Under the pieces are notes generated by a model. The model was not told the origin of the DNA, searched no databases, and saw nothing but the letters and a program-made list of their open reading frames with translations. 64,000 nucleotides of DNA from Halobacillus halophilus DSM 2266 (GTDB taxonomy: Bacteria > Bacillota > Bacilli > Bacillales > Halobacillaceae): NCBI RefSeq assembly GCF_000284515.1, contig NC_017668.1, forward strand, positions 2,418,001 to 2,482,000, in the 5' to 3' direction. Numbering within the stretch: position 1 is the first letter of the stretch; the number at the start of each line of letters is the position of its first letter. Shown here in pieces: positions 18,600 through 28,832 of this stretch. The position numbers and the translations under genes were made by a program.

Positions 18600-19842
18600 A
18601 ACTTGCTTTTTGTTGTTTTTCATATATTTCGATACCGGCTTCTTGAAGCATCCACTCAATATGGACTCCATATCCGCTAGTAGGATCATTAACGAACACA
18701 TGAGTAACTGCACCAATAATTTTTCCATTTTGAATAATAGGACTTCCACTCATTCCCTGTACAATTCCCCCCGTTTTATCCAACAGTTTAGGGTCGGTAA
18801 TTTTTACAATCATACCTTTTGTTACAGGGCTTTTCTTAGGCATATTGCTGACAATTTCTACATCAAACGTCTGCATTTTGTCTCCATCCAACACCGTAAG
18901 AATCTTTGCAGGTCCTTCTTCTACCTGCTCAGCATAGCCTACAGGCAGACCATTTGGATAGGATTTATTATCCATCGAGCCATCTAATTCTCCAAAGATG
19001 CCGAAAGGTGTATTCTTTGTGATCGTACCTAAACGGTCATCCTTTAAGGAAAATTCAGCCCGTTTTTCACCAGGAACGCCCTGACTTCCTTTTTCAATGG
19101 ACGTAACGTGAGAGCGTACAATGGTTCCTTCATGAATTTCAATAGGCTTTTTCGTATCCATATCTGAAATGACATGGCCTAAAGCTCCATATTTTTTACT
19201 ATCTGGATGGTAGAACGTCATCGTTCCAATTCCAGCTGCAGAATCACGGATATATAACCCGATCTGATATTCCTTTTCCTGTTTGTTAAACGATGGATTT
19301 AATGTCGTTGTCATGATCTCTTTATTTCTTTTTAACGTGAATTTTATGGCTTTTCCATCTTTCCCTGCATCTTTTACAAGGGAGGATAGATCCTCCATAC
19401 TATTGAGTTCCTCACCATTTCCTTTTAACAAAATATCCCCGACTTGAACACGGGCGTCTTCCCCTGGAGATGTTTTCTCATCCGCTTCTCCCGTTACAAG
19501 ATGGTGTCCCACAACCAGGACTCCTTTTGTGTGTAATTCTACGCCTACCGATTGTCCTCCAGGGATTAATCGGATATCCTTCATTTTTTTTATGTCCGTT
19601 TTCTTCAAAGGAACGCCGGCAAATTCATGAAATACCTGGTTGTCATTTGTAGATGAAAATGCTGTCCAGGCTTCATTAGGATGACTTGAAACCGGTGCTG
19701 CCTCTATTTCAGCAGAAGTAGTTACTTTCACTTCTGTTGGAATAGCAAGATATTTCTGAAGGGGGCTGAATAAAGGTAATATAAGCATCAACAGCAGGAG
19801 AACAGAACCACATATATGTTTACTTGTCAACTTATGATTCAA
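18598..19842 (-). CDS. spoIVB: SpoIVB, SpoIVB-family (S55) serine peptidase
   Basis: A forespore-made secreted protease that triggers sigma-K processing in the mother cell. From the TTG at 19842 (GGAGTG upstream) the 414-residue protein has an N-terminal membrane anchor (about 10-30). A PDZ domain lies in the middle (about 95-180, GDILLKGNGEELNSMEDL), then the S55 peptidase domain. That domain holds a histidine in YGALGHVISDMD and the nucleophilic Ser of GMSGSP near 365-367. It lies between recN and spo0A as in B. subtilis, with its own terminator. Confidence 0.95.
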   Translation of the reverse strand: MNHKLTSKHICGSVLLLLMLILPLFSPLQKYLAIPTEVKVTTSAEIEAAPVSSHPNEAWTAFSSTNDNQVFHEFAGVPLKKTDIKKMKDIRLIPGGQSVGVELHTKGVLVVGHHLVTGEADEKTSPGEDARVQVGDILLKGNGEELNSMEDLSSLVKDAGKDGKAIKFTLKRNKEIMTTTLNPSFNKQEKEYQIGLYIRDSAAGIGTMTFYHPDSKKYGALGHVISDMDTKKPIEIHEGTIVRSHVTSIEKGSQGVPGEKRAEFSLKDDRLGTITKNTPFGIFGELDGSMDNKSYPNGLPVGYAEQVEEGPAKILTVLDGDKMQTFDVEIVSNMPKKSPVTKGMIVKITDPKLLDKTGGIVQGMSGSPIIQNGKIIGAVTHVFVNDPTSGYGVHIEWMLQEAGIEIYEKQQKAS

Positions 19843-20023
19843 GGGTTCAACACTCCTTATTACTCCAGTACCAACTTTCTTGGCTTACTTATAATGTGGT
19901 CTTCAAGGCCACTTTTTAAACCAGTATAAACTGAGTAAATATAGTACCGATTCCCTTGGCATGAAACATTCACCATGGTATATATTAAAGCATTAGGCTA
20001 ATCCTATTTTTGGGACCATTAAA

Positions 20024-20051
20024 AAAACGTATGGATTGATCCATACGTTTT
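20024..20051 (-). terminator. Terminator after recN
   Basis: A perfect 13-bp stem with a two-base loop is followed by TTTTTTT on the minus strand. It closes the long nusB-to-recN transcription unit. Confidence 0.9.
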
Positions 20052-20074
20052 AATTTCCCCAATATACGTTCATA

Positions 20075-21802
20075 TCATTTATTTAATTTATGTTTATGTG
20101 CCATCTCTAACAATTCTCTTGCATGCTCAAGAGTTGTCTCCGTCAATTCAGCTCCTGTAATCATGCGAGATAACTCATCAGCTTTTTCCTGATGAGACAA
20201 TTCCGAAACCCCGGTGTAAGTACGATCATTATCTACTCGTTTTTCAATTCTTACATGAGTATCTGCCATCGCAGCCACTTGAGGTAAATGAGAAATACAA
20301 AGAACCTGAGAACCTTCTGATATTCCATAAATTTTTTCAGCTATAGCTTGAGCCACGCGGCCGCTTACTCCTGTATCCACTTCATCAAAAATGACGCTTG
20401 TTACTCCTTGATGTCGTGAGAAAATGCGTTTGAGAGCAAGCATAATTCTAGACATTTCCCCTCCGGAAGCTACTTTATGTATTTCTCTTAGAGGTTCCCC
20501 TGGATTAGTCGTAATTAAAAATTTAACATGGTCAAAACCATTCGATTGCAAACGGACTGGTTTACCATCCAGGACAGGATCAGACTGTTTTCCTTCTTTT
20601 ATAGAAATATCAACATCGAAAGCAGCTTTTTCCAAATATAAATCCTTTAGCTCATCATGAATATAACCAGCTAATAATTCTGAAACATGCTTCCGAATAT
20701 CATGCAGATCCTTCGCCTCTAATACCGCGTCCTGCCCCAGTTCATCAATTTGACTTTCCATATTGGCAAGTCGTGAATCTTTATTTTTAATCTCGTCTAT
20801 CTCTTCCTCTATTCTGGATGCATATTCCAGCATCTCCTCGACGTCTGCACCATACTTCTTCTTTAATCGATTCAATTCATTCAATCTGGATTCAATTTGA
20901 TTTAACCGTTCAGGATCAAACTCCAGGTTCTCCATTTGTGAACTTAATTGAAAGGTCAATTCCTCGATTAAGTAATACGAATTGGAAAGCTCTTCTGACA
21001 TTTTAGCCAGACTGTCATCAAAATCACCTGTGCTTTCCAAAGAAGTCATCGCGTGACTTAACCAATCCAGACCTTTTTGCTCTCCATATAAAGAATAGTA
21101 AGCATCATGGATACCTTGATAAATCTTTTCATAATTATTTAATTTAGTTCGTTCTTCACTTAATTCCTCATCTTCTTTCGGTTGAAGTTCCGCTTCTTGA
21201 AGTTCATGAAGCTGAAACTCTAAAAGATCAAGTCGCTGAGCCATTTCTTGTTCATTTTCACTTAGTTCTTTATATCGATTCACCAACGTACGATATTTTT
21301 CATAAACACGGCGGTACTCCTGCATAGAAGACTTCATTTCTGAGGAAGCAAATAAATCCAGAAGTTCAATGTGTCTCTCCGGATCCATTAGCGATTGCGT
21401 CTCATGTTGACTATGGATATCAATCAGAGCCCGGCCAAATTCTTTTAGTATCCCAAGAGTTACTAATTTACCGTTAACCCGGCAAATACTTTTCCCTTGA
21501 TGAGTAATTGCCCGATTAAGAACGACCATTCCATCTTCACTAATATCTACACCGAATTGTTCCGTCTTGCTATGAATAGGATGATCCGCTTCCACGGTAA
21601 ATAAACCTTCAATTTCGGCTTTTTTTGCTCCATGCCGTACAAACTCCACTGAGCCTCTTCCACCGGATAATAATTGTATGGCATCAATGATAATTGACTT
21701 ACCAGCTCCTGTTTCACCTGTTAATACTGTCAAACCTTCCTTAAAAGTGATTGAAATATGATCGATGATTGCAAAGTCACGAATTGATAATTCAGTTAGC
21801 AT
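20075..21802 (-). CDS. recN: DNA repair protein RecN
   Basis: SMC-like ATPase that gathers DNA ends at double-strand breaks. The start is the ATG at 21802 (MLTELSIRDFAII), after a TGAGGTGGAG; an ATG four codons earlier lies inside the binding site. About 575 residues: Walker A GETGAGKS near the N-terminus, two long coiled-coil arms, the signature SGGEMSRIMLALK, and Walker B SVIFDEVDTGVSG. It is the last gene of the folD-ispA-dxs-argR unit, directly after argR, as in B. subtilis. Confidence 0.95.
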   Translation of the reverse strand: MLTELSIRDFAIIDHISITFKEGLTVLTGETGAGKSIIIDAIQLLSGGRGSVEFVRHGAKKAEIEGLFTVEADHPIHSKTEQFGVDISEDGMVVLNRAITHQGKSICRVNGKLVTLGILKEFGRALIDIHSQHETQSLMDPERHIELLDLFASSEMKSSMQEYRRVYEKYRTLVNRYKELSENEQEMAQRLDLLEFQLHELQEAELQPKEDEELSEERTKLNNYEKIYQGIHDAYYSLYGEQKGLDWLSHAMTSLESTGDFDDSLAKMSEELSNSYYLIEELTFQLSSQMENLEFDPERLNQIESRLNELNRLKKKYGADVEEMLEYASRIEEEIDEIKNKDSRLANMESQIDELGQDAVLEAKDLHDIRKHVSELLAGYIHDELKDLYLEKAAFDVDISIKEGKQSDPVLDGKPVRLQSNGFDHVKFLITTNPGEPLREIHKVASGGEMSRIMLALKRIFSRHQGVTSVIFDEVDTGVSGRVAQAIAEKIYGISEGSQVLCISHLPQVAAMADTHVRIEKRVDNDRTYTGVSELSHQEKADELSRMITGAELTETTLEHARELLEMAHKHKLNK

Positions 21803-21819
21803 GAAACGCTCCACCTCAG

Positions 21820-22269
21820 TTATAGCATATTTAGCAATTGTTCACTTATAGTTTCAGTCTGGTGCTCACTTCGGCAGATGATTAAACAAGTATCATCCCC
21901 GCAAATTGTACCCATTATCTCTTCCCACTCTAAATTATCTACAAGTGCTCCTACAGCATTAGCATTACCAGGAAGGGTTTTTAAAATGATAAAGTGGCCA
22001 GCTCGATCGATACTAACAAAAGCATCCATCATTAATCGCTTGAGCTTTTCAAACGGATTAAAACGTTGATCCGCCGGGAGGCTGTATTTATAACGGCCAT
22101 CCATCATAGGTACTTTCACAAGGTGGAGTTCCTTAATATCTCGGGAAACTGTCGCCTGTGTTACGTTATATCCCATACCCTTTAAACGATCCACCAGTTC
22201 ATCTTGTGTTTCAATATCATCATTGGTAATCAACTCTCGTATCTTTATGTGACGCTGTCCCTTGTTCAT
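21820..22269 (-). CDS. argR: Arginine repressor ArgR/AhrC
   Basis: Arginine-responsive hexameric regulator. The start is ATG 22269 ([13 protein letters not shown]), six bases after GGAGG; a start six codons earlier overlaps that site. The 149 residues comprise an N-terminal winged helix ([16 protein letters not shown], about 40-56) and a C-terminal oligomerisation and arginine-binding domain with [14 protein letters not shown]. It represses arginine synthesis and activates catabolism. It is in the conserved dxs-tlyA-argR-recN order. Confidence 0.95.
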   Translation of the reverse strand: MNKGQRHIKIRELITNDDIETQDELVDRLKGMGYNVTQATVSRDIKELHLVKVPMMDGRYKYSLPADQRFNPFEKLKRLMMDAFVSIDRAGHFIILKTLPGNANAVGALVDNLEWEEIMGTICGDDTCLIICRSEHQTETISEQLLNML

Positions 22270-22332
22270 GGTAATCCTCCGTTTCAAAAACCATCCAAAG
22301 TAAAAGGGCTGTTAAAAGCCCTTCCAACCTGT

Positions 22333-23145
22333 TTATCCATTGTGCGCTTCATGTGCTCTTTTAACCACATCATCCACCTCAGTCTGGTTTAGTTCCATTT
22401 TGGCCCCATCCAGACAAAGGTGTACTAAAAATTCTATATTTCCATCCCCTCCTGTTATAGGAGAAAAGGTTAATCCTTTCGAAGAAAACCCATGCTGTTT
22501 AGCGAATTCAAGAATGCCATGAATGACATCCGTATGAATCTTCGCATCTCTTACAATCCCTTTTTTACCTACCTGTCCCCGACCTGCTTCAAATTGGGGT
22601 TTTATGAGTGCGGCTACATCTCCCCCACGAGTTAAAAGCTTGGCAAGCACAGGAAGGATAATACGCAGAGAAATAAACGATACATCGATAGACGCGAATT
22701 CAGGTGGACCATAAGCTAAGTCTTCCAGCGTTACATAACGAAAGTTTGTCCGTTCCATCACAACGACTTGAGGGTCATTTCTCAACCCCCAGTCCAGCTG
22801 GTTATACCCAACATCTACGGCATAACTCATCTTGACCCCGTTTTTTAGACCGCAGTCAGTAAAACCACCCGTAGATGATCCAATGTCGATCATTATTTTA
22901 TCCTTTACCTGAATATCAAATTCTTTTAGAGCCTTTTCAAGTTTAAGCCCGCCTCTGCTCACATAAGGAATAGCTTTTCCTTTAACCGTGATGGGAAGGT
23001 TCTCGTCAACTTTTACTCCGGGTTTATCCAACCGTTCTTGTTCAGAAAAAACCAGCCCAGCCATTATTGTGCGCTTAGCTTTTTCTCTGGTTTCAATATA
23101 TCCTTTTTCTACTAATAAAACATCTAAACGAATTTTTCTTCCCAT
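22333..23145 (-). CDS. yqxC: TlyA-family rRNA 2'-O-methyltransferase (YqxC)
   Basis: A 270-residue protein with an N-terminal S4 RNA-binding domain (about 3-62, RLDVLLVEKGYIETREKAKR) and an FtsJ-like methyltransferase domain. The SAM-binding motif is DIGSSTGGFTDC, near residue 87. TlyA enzymes 2'-O-methylate cytidines in 16S and/or 23S rRNA. It lies three bases after dxs and before argR, so it is co-transcribed. The assignment to the family is firm; the modified sites in this organism are not known. Confidence 0.92.
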   Translation of the reverse strand: MGRKIRLDVLLVEKGYIETREKAKRTIMAGLVFSEQERLDKPGVKVDENLPITVKGKAIPYVSRGGLKLEKALKEFDIQVKDKIMIDIGSSTGGFTDCGLKNGVKMSYAVDVGYNQLDWGLRNDPQVVVMERTNFRYVTLEDLAYGPPEFASIDVSFISLRIILPVLAKLLTRGGDVAALIKPQFEAGRGQVGKKGIVRDAKIHTDVIHGILEFAKQHGFSSKGLTFSPITGGDGNIEFLVHLCLDGAKMELNQTEVDDVVKRAHEAHNG

Positions 23146-23148
23146 TAA

Positions 23149-25041
23149 TTAAGCCCTCTGCTGTTTAGTTGGAATCATTTCTTTTAAATTTTCAATAATT
23201 TTTTCCTCTGTTAAGCCAATCTCTTCCCACAACTCCGGTACACTTCCATGTTCTATAAAGCGGTCCGGGACTCCCATGCGTTTTATCCATTGAGACCTGT
23301 AACCTTCTTCTGCTGCAAATTCCAGGACACTGGATCCAAAGCCTCCTTGAAGAACCGCTTCTTCAACAGTTAGTACAGGGATGTCCTTTTTCATAAGATC
23401 ATGAAGCATGGAATCATCCAGGGGTTTCATAAACCTTGCATTCACCACACAAATGGATATTCCTTCTTCTTCGAGCTTTTTACTTGCTTCTAAAGCCATT
23501 TTAATGGTGGTTCCAAACGTAAGAATAACTCCGTCTTTTCCATCTTTAAGAATTTCCCAGCTTCCAATCGGAATGGTGTGGAGTTCTTCATCGGTATCCA
23601 CCCCTTCTGCATTGCCTCGAGGATAACGTATAGCAATAGGACCATCATCATATTTTACAGCCGTATGCACAAGGTGCTGAGCTTCATTTTCGTCTTTAGG
23701 CATGGAAATAACCATATTGGGTACAGAGCGAAGGAAAGATATATCAAACACACCCTGATGAGTTTCTCCATCAGCTCCGACAAGTCCAGCACGATCAATA
23801 CCAAAAATCACATTAAGGTTTTGTCTGGCAACATCGTGAATAACTTGATCATAGCCCCTTTGCAGGAAGGTTGAATAAATAGCCAGGAAGGGTTTCATGC
23901 CCTGAGTGGCCAAACCTGCCGATAACGTAGTAGCATGCTGTTCTGCAATACCTACATCATATAAGCGATCTGGAAATTCTTCACCGAATTTTTCAAGTTT
24001 AGATCCAAGAATCATAGCAGGGGTCACAGCAACAACGCGGTCATCGGTACGCGCTTCCCTGCGCAACGTTTCGCTGATTACAGAACTCCATGCCGGAGGA
24101 GCAGAAGATGGTTTAATCTTTTCTCCAGACTCGATCTTATAAGGTCCTACTCCGTGCCATTTATCTTTCACATCACTTTCAGCAGGGTGGTATCCCTTCC
24201 CTTTTTGAGTCATAACATGAACAATAACTGGACCCTCGGTTTTTTTCGCGTAGTTTAAGTTTTCCAACAAATCTTCGAAATCATGTCCATCTACTGGCCC
24301 GTAGTAAGTAAAGCCAAGCTCCTCAAAGAACATCCCCGGAACCACGAAATATTTCATACTATCTTTTAGACGCTCAGCGGCTTGAGCAATCCTTCCCCCT
24401 ACTGCAGGAATCTTCTTAAGCAGCCACTCTAAATCATCTTTTGCACGGTTATACTTACCAGCACTTCTCATACGCCCAAGAGCACCATGGAGAGCTCCAA
24501 CATTCTTAGCTATGGACATTTCATTGTCATTTAGGATAACGGTTACACTCTTTTTCTCATGACCAATATGGTTCAGAGCTTCAAGTGCCATACCTCCTGT
24601 TAATGCACCATCTCCAATTACCGGAAGAATGGAGTGATTTTCATTCTTTAGATCACGTGCGATCGCCATACCCATTGCAGCGGATAAAGAGGTAGAACTG
24701 TGCCCTGTTTCCCAAATGTCATGTTCACTTTCAATTCTTTTTGGAAAACCACATAAACCTCTGTACTTTCGTAATGTACTGAATTGGTTTCCACGTCCTG
24801 TAAGGATTTTATGAATATAAGACTGATGGCCTACATCCCACAGCAAACGATCCTGCGGGCTGGTATATACTTTATGCAGAGCAAGAGTGAGCTCTACCAC
24901 ACCCAAATTAGCACCTAAATGCCCACCGGTAGCAGCAAGATTGCCAATTAAAAACTGCCTCATATCCTCTGCCAGTTCTTCTAGTTGTTTTGTATTCATT
25001 TCCTTCAGGAGTGAAGGATTATCAATTTTACTCAGATCCAT
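23149..25041 (-). CDS. dxs: 1-deoxy-D-xylulose-5-phosphate synthase
   Basis: First enzyme of the MEP isoprenoid pathway. It condenses pyruvate and glyceraldehyde 3-phosphate with thiamine diphosphate. Motifs in the 630 residues include the cofactor site [15 protein letters not shown] (about 142-156) and [15 protein letters not shown] near 420, plus the C-terminal transketolase domain. It starts after AAGGGGG and follows oapA by 18 bases. Pairing with ispA upstream groups early and late prenyl-chain steps in one unit, interrupted here by the OLE RNA and oapA. Confidence 0.96.
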   Translation of the reverse strand: MDLSKIDNPSLLKEMNTKQLEELAEDMRQFLIGNLAATGGHLGANLGVVELTLALHKVYTSPQDRLLWDVGHQSYIHKILTGRGNQFSTLRKYRGLCGFPKRIESEHDIWETGHSSTSLSAAMGMAIARDLKNENHSILPVIGDGALTGGMALEALNHIGHEKKSVTVILNDNEMSIAKNVGALHGALGRMRSAGKYNRAKDDLEWLLKKIPAVGGRIAQAAERLKDSMKYFVVPGMFFEELGFTYYGPVDGHDFEDLLENLNYAKKTEGPVIVHVMTQKGKGYHPAESDVKDKWHGVGPYKIESGEKIKPSSAPPAWSSVISETLRREARTDDRVVAVTPAMILGSKLEKFGEEFPDRLYDVGIAEQHATTLSAGLATQGMKPFLAIYSTFLQRGYDQVIHDVARQNLNVIFGIDRAGLVGADGETHQGVFDISFLRSVPNMVISMPKDENEAQHLVHTAVKYDDGPIAIRYPRGNAEGVDTDEELHTIPIGSWEILKDGKDGVILTFGTTIKMALEASKKLEEEGISICVVNARFMKPLDDSMLHDLMKKDIPVLTVEEAVLQGGFGSSVLEFAAEEGYRSQWIKRMGVPDRFIEHGSVPELWEEIGLTEEKIIENLKEMIPTKQQRA

Positions 25042-25059
25042 TAATGGACCCCCTTGTAA

Positions 25060-25659
25060 TTATCTTGTTTTTTTATTGGTTGACGATGCGTTCGATAAAA
25101 TCCTGATTTTTGTGGTTGACTCCAGCCATGCAATAACTCGTGCGGCAAAAAAGATGATTTTAGTTGAGGAATTAATGGCAAAGAATTTACCTAATGCTTT
25201 TCCGCCAACGGTAAGCGCTGCTACTATACTCGTTAAAATTACAGAAATTGTAATTTGTACCGTCGAACCATCGCTGTATCCTAATACGTTTACCACTTGC
25301 AGGACTACAATTGCTGATGCCGTCCCACTTACTATACCAGAAATATCTCCAATAACATCGTTACAAAAGCTAGCAAACCTGTCAGCATTCCTAACGATAA
25401 TAATGGCTTCTTTAGCACCTGATACTTTTTCTGAAGCCATCGCATGGAAGGGCTTCTCATGAGCAGCTGTTGCTGCAATTCCTAACATATCAAATATAAC
25501 ACCTGTGAACACAATAATGAAAACGATAACAAGTCCAATAATCCACATAACTCCGCTTAAAACGGAGGATGATATAACTGAAAAAATAGCCGCTAACACG
25601 AATGTGATAACGGCAATACTTAAACTGAATTTTAAGGATTTTTTTAATTTATTGTCCAT
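25060..25659 (-). CDS. oapA: OapA, OLE RNA-associated membrane protein
   Basis: A 199-residue integral membrane protein starting at ATG 25659, six bases after GAGG; an in-frame TTG two codons earlier is less likely. Two hydrophobic segments lie near 12-34 and 36-58, with further ones after about 115. D-M-L-G and D-V-I-G-D-I-S-G clusters (about 57-60 and 101-108) match the DxxG-type motifs of the OLE-associated protein family, distantly like DUF21/CNNM. Its immediate position after the OLE RNA, between ispA and dxs, is the diagnostic context. Known OapA binds OLE RNA at the membrane and is tied to alcohol, cold and magnesium stress responses. Confidence 0.88.
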   Translation of the reverse strand: MDNKLKKSLKFSLSIAVITFVLAAIFSVISSSVLSGVMWIIGLVIVFIIVFTGVIFDMLGIAATAAHEKPFHAMASEKVSGAKEAIIIVRNADRFASFCNDVIGDISGIVSGTASAIVVLQVVNVLGYSDGSTVQITISVILTSIVAALTVGGKALGKFFAINSSTKIIFFAARVIAWLESTTKIRILSNASSTNKKTR

Positions 25660-25699
25660 TCTCAACCTCTATATCCTTTAATTGACTTCATATGTAGCG

Positions 25700-26311
25700 A
25701 AAGGAATGGTCACGTAACAGGTAAAAATTGCGGCTTAGGTCTAGTAGGTTTTCCCAATCAAGCACCGAGTGTCACCACTCTGGCGGTTCCCCTTTAAGCT
25801 CAACTCAGCTCCGTTTCCGAAAGCTGGACTAGATTGCCACTTAGTCCGCACTATAATTCCTGTTACATGTACTAAATAGAACAGCCTAGGGGATTTCCCC
25901 GACAGCCTTTAACCGATCCTTAGCCTCTTTTGCAGTTCTGATTTCATAAAGCTTCCACATCATGTCTTCGCTGGCCATCCGAAGAACCATGATATTCATT
26001 AACTATAATCCCCTCAGAACCACTCAAGGCAGGCTACGCTGCGCATATAGATGTTACTCCATATACTGCAGGTTCATACCCCATTCCATAAGGATCCCTG
26101 GCTCAGGGATCCTTACAGAGATGGGCCTCCGCGGAAGCAGGGTCAACGCCCACATGCCTTTGTGGATCGCCCTGCAACCTTAACTCCCAGCATCGACCCA
26201 AGGCTGGGCGCCTCAAGCCAACACAAGGAACTTCATCGATATGCCCTTTGGCGGATTTTTAGGCCCGCCTTCAGGAACGGAGGGCCGACTAGAATACTGC
26301 ACCATTCCTCA
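25700..26311 (-). ncRNA. ole: OLE RNA (ornate, large, extremophilic RNA)
   Basis: The 700 bases between ispA and oapA hold no convincing gene but dense structure. A perfect 8-bp closing helix pairs 26301-26308 with 25703-25710, enclosing about 606 nt, the family's usual size (about 610). Further stems: 25859-25869 with 25711-25721 (11 bp, one wobble); 25846-25850 with 25729-25733; a perfect 11-bp hairpin at 26090-26114; and GGCCC/GGGCC near the 5' end. Position between ispA and oapA is as in Bacillus halodurans. OLE forms a membrane ribonucleoprotein with OapA and is transcribed with its neighbours. Confidence 0.92.
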
Positions 26312-26359
26312 CTAACCATAATATATCATATTCTAAATCCTTGCTCAATCTAAACGTTT

Positions 26360-27244
26360 TTAATGATCACGGCTGCTTAAATAGTGGATAAGTTCTGAAA
26401 GAAGCGTATGATTTACGCCTGCATTTTTAAGTGCACTTTGCGCCTCATCCACGTACGATTCCATTTGTGTACGTGCTCCATCCAAACCTAGCAGTTGAGG
26501 GTAAGTACTCTTCCTATTGCCCTCATCACTTCCTACAGGTTTACCAATTTTCTCAGCATCTCCAGTCACGTCTAAAATATCGTCCTGGATTTGAAAAATA
26601 AGCCCAAGGGCTTCCCCCATCTTCTTCATTTCATCAAATTTCTCATCTGATGCATTTCCAAGAAAAGCCCCGGCAATAATAGCAAAATTAAGCAATTTAC
26701 CAGTCTTTTTCTTGTGTATGTTCTCAAGCTCTTCGAGTGGTATTTGCTTATCTTCGCTCAGCATGTCCTGCATTTGTCCTTCAACCATGCCCGATGCACC
26801 GCTCGCTCTGGATAATTCCTGTATTAAAAAAACCCTTTCCCGATCATTAAGCTCTTGATCATTCACAATAATTTCTGAGCTTAAGGTGAGGAGTGCATCT
26901 CCAGCAAGTATAGCTGTTGCCTCATCAAAACGACGGTGGCTTGTTGGCAGACCTCTCCGGAAATCATCATTGTCCATCGCAGGGAGATCGTCATGAATCA
27001 GAGAATAGGTGTGGATCATTTCGAGTCCACAGGCTACCGCCATGGTTTTATCGACTTTTGCACCAAACGCCTCCGCTGTAGCTATTAATAGTATAGGCCG
27101 TAATCTTTTACCCCCCGCTTCAATGGAGTAAAGCATAGCGTCCTGAAGACGGCCAGGTACGGTATAATCCCTTACATAATGTATTAATTGCTCATTGATC
27201 AGCTGACGTTTCTCTAACAGATAATCGGATAAAATCACAGTCAT
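26360..27244 (-). CDS. ispA: Farnesyl/geranyl diphosphate synthase IspA
   Basis: Chain-elongating prenyltransferase that condenses isopentenyl diphosphate with allylic diphosphates. The 294 residues contain GGKRLRP near 47, the first Asp-rich motif DDLPAMDND and the second in QIQDDILD. It overlaps the end of xseB by four bases and is immediately followed by the OLE RNA. The B. subtilis homologue makes farnesyl diphosphate; the same product is inferred here. Confidence 0.95.
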   Translation of the reverse strand: MTVILSDYLLEKRQLINEQLIHYVRDYTVPGRLQDAMLYSIEAGGKRLRPILLIATAEAFGAKVDKTMAVACGLEMIHTYSLIHDDLPAMDNDDFRRGLPTSHRRFDEATAILAGDALLTLSSEIIVNDQELNDRERVFLIQELSRASGASGMVEGQMQDMLSEDKQIPLEELENIHKKKTGKLLNFAIIAGAFLGNASDEKFDEMKKMGEALGLIFQIQDDILDVTGDAEKIGKPVGSDEGNRKSTYPQLLGLDGARTQMESYVDEAQSALKNAGVNHTLLSELIHYLSSRDH

Positions 27245-27477
27245 TCTTCTTCCTGAATAGAGAATGATTCAAATTCGCCGTGTTCGTTCAGGATCTGCTG
27301 CATCTGTTTTTCTACATTTCCTAATTTTTCACTGCAGATTTTAGAAAGCTTCATTCCTTCTTGGTAATACTGGATGGCTTTTTCTAGCGGCACTTCTCCC
27401 GTTTCCAATTTTTCCACCAGATCTTCAAGCTGTTTCATTGCTTCCTCAAAGCTCAACTGATCTTCTTTTTGGGTCAT
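27241..27477 (-). CDS. xseB: Exodeoxyribonuclease VII small subunit
   Basis: A 78-residue helical subunit with the family pattern [23 protein letters not shown] (split here as [12 protein letters not shown] and [11 protein letters not shown]). It binds XseA to form the single-strand-specific exonuclease VII. Its start overlaps the xseA stop and its stop overlaps the ispA start, both by four bases, so translation is coupled. Length is typical. Confidence 0.94.
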   Translation of the reverse strand: MTQKEDQLSFEEAMKQLEDLVEKLETGEVPLEKAIQYYQEGMKLSKICSEKLGNVEKQMQQILNEHGEFESFSIQEEE

Positions 27478-28820
27478 TCTTCATCCTCCTCTACGTCCAA
27501 CACTTCACAATTAACGGTGCCATCATGAACTTTTAAAGCTAACTTTGATCCTTCTTTTACATGACCGATTTCTTTAACTACATTTCCATCTTCTTTAAAA
27601 GGGATAGCGTATCCTCGTTTCATGATCTCAAGCGGGTTAAGCAAAGTTAATTTATCAAGATGATTATGAAACTGATCTTTTTTTGAATTTAAGGTTTCTT
27701 GAAAACGAAGCTGTAATTGCCTGGTCTCTTTATTCAACCTGTCTTTAGTTTCGTTAATTTGAGTACCTGGACCCTGCTGCTTTAATCGATTACGAATATT
27801 TTTCCACTTTTCAGTTTGCTGTGAGTGGATGAGCTTCATCTGCATGGCATGTCTTTCCATCATTCGGTCCAGGTCTTGTTCTTTTTGACGGAGTAGTTGT
27901 TCCGGATATTTAAAAGCATAAGACTTTTGTAAACGATTCAGTTTTTGTCTGTCTTCCACTGATCTGGATTCCATGAAACGCATGAGGCGGTGCTTCAATG
28001 AACGAATATGCTCCTGCAATTCTACTATGGAAGGGACCGCAAGCTCCGCTGCCCCAGTTGGTGTAGCCGCTCTGAGATCCGCTGCAAAATCACTGATCGT
28101 TGTATCCGTTTCATGTCCTACAGCGGAGATAACAGGAATAGAAGAATCAGCGATAGCTCTCGCGACAATTTCCTCATTGAAACCCCATAAATCTTCAATC
28201 GATCCGCCTCCACGTCCAACAATTAAAACATCGCAATCAAGGTTATGATTGGCGTATTGAATAGCATTAGCTACTGAAGAGGCCGCTCTTTCTCCTTGAA
28301 CGAGGACTGGTAGGATGGAAACGGGGACCACAGGATACCTGCGTTTAATGGTCGATAATATATCTCTAACAGCTGCGCCTGTAGGCGAGGTAATAACCCC
28401 GATATGGTTTGGGTAGGCAGGGATACTTTTTTTGCGTTCAATTACAAAGAGACCTTCCTTCTCAAGCTTCTCCTTTAATTGCTCAAACGCTAAGTACAGC
28501 GCTCCAATTCCATCAGGCTGCATTTCTTTGATATAAAGTTGGTACTGACCCATAGGTTCATAAACGTTAATTTCACCCTTTATGAGAACGTTCATTCCGT
28601 TCTCAGGGTTAAATTTAAGATCACGATTGTTCCCTGCAAACATAACCGCTTGAATTCTTGCAGCGTTGTCTTTTAATGATAAGTACATATGACCCCGGCT
28701 ATGGTGTTTGAAATTTGAAATTTCCCCCCTGAGCCATACGGTCTTTAAATGTGGATCTCCCGAAAGTTTACGCTTAATGTATTTAGTAAGTGCCGTAACC
28801 GTAAGATATTGGTCATTCAC
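27474..28820 (-). CDS. xseA: Exodeoxyribonuclease VII large subunit
   Basis: Catalytic subunit of exonuclease VII, which degrades single-stranded DNA from both ends. The 448 residues have an N-terminal OB fold (about 1-110, [19 protein letters not shown]), the catalytic core with [14 protein letters not shown] near 202, [23 protein letters not shown] (as AVGHETDTT and ADLRAATPT), and a C-terminal coiled coil. It lies between folD and xseB as in B. subtilis. Confidence 0.95.
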   Translation of the reverse strand: MNDQYLTVTALTKYIKRKLSGDPHLKTVWLRGEISNFKHHSRGHMYLSLKDNAARIQAVMFAGNNRDLKFNPENGMNVLIKGEINVYEPMGQYQLYIKEMQPDGIGALYLAFEQLKEKLEKEGLFVIERKKSIPAYPNHIGVITSPTGAAVRDILSTIKRRYPVVPVSILPVLVQGERAASSVANAIQYANHNLDCDVLIVGRGGGSIEDLWGFNEEIVARAIADSSIPVISAVGHETDTTISDFAADLRAATPTGAAELAVPSIVELQEHIRSLKHRLMRFMESRSVEDRQKLNRLQKSYAFKYPEQLLRQKEQDLDRMMERHAMQMKLIHSQQTEKWKNIRNRLKQQGPGTQINETKDRLNKETRQLQLRFQETLNSKKDQFHNHLDKLTLLNPLEIMKRGYAIPFKEDGNVVKEIGHVKEGSKLALKVHDGTVNCEVLDVEEDEE

Positions 28821-28832
28821 ACGAAAATCCCC

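Noticed and set aside
18499-18987. A 162-codon plus-strand frame opposite spoIVB
   Set aside because: It runs through the spoIVB terminator and catalytic domain on the opposite strand and has no binding site.
19843-20023. A sigma-G/sigma-F promoter for spoIVB
   Set aside because: Candidate hexamers (CATTATA, GAATG) were seen but none at the right spacing.
24887-25462. A 191-codon plus-strand frame opposite dxs and oapA
   Set aside because: It is antisense to two genes with strong family motifs; its composition is that of a shadow frame.
25962-26353. Two plus-strand frames in the ispA-oapA gap
   Set aside because: They overlap the OLE RNA on the other strand, have no ribosome binding sites and odd amino acid composition.
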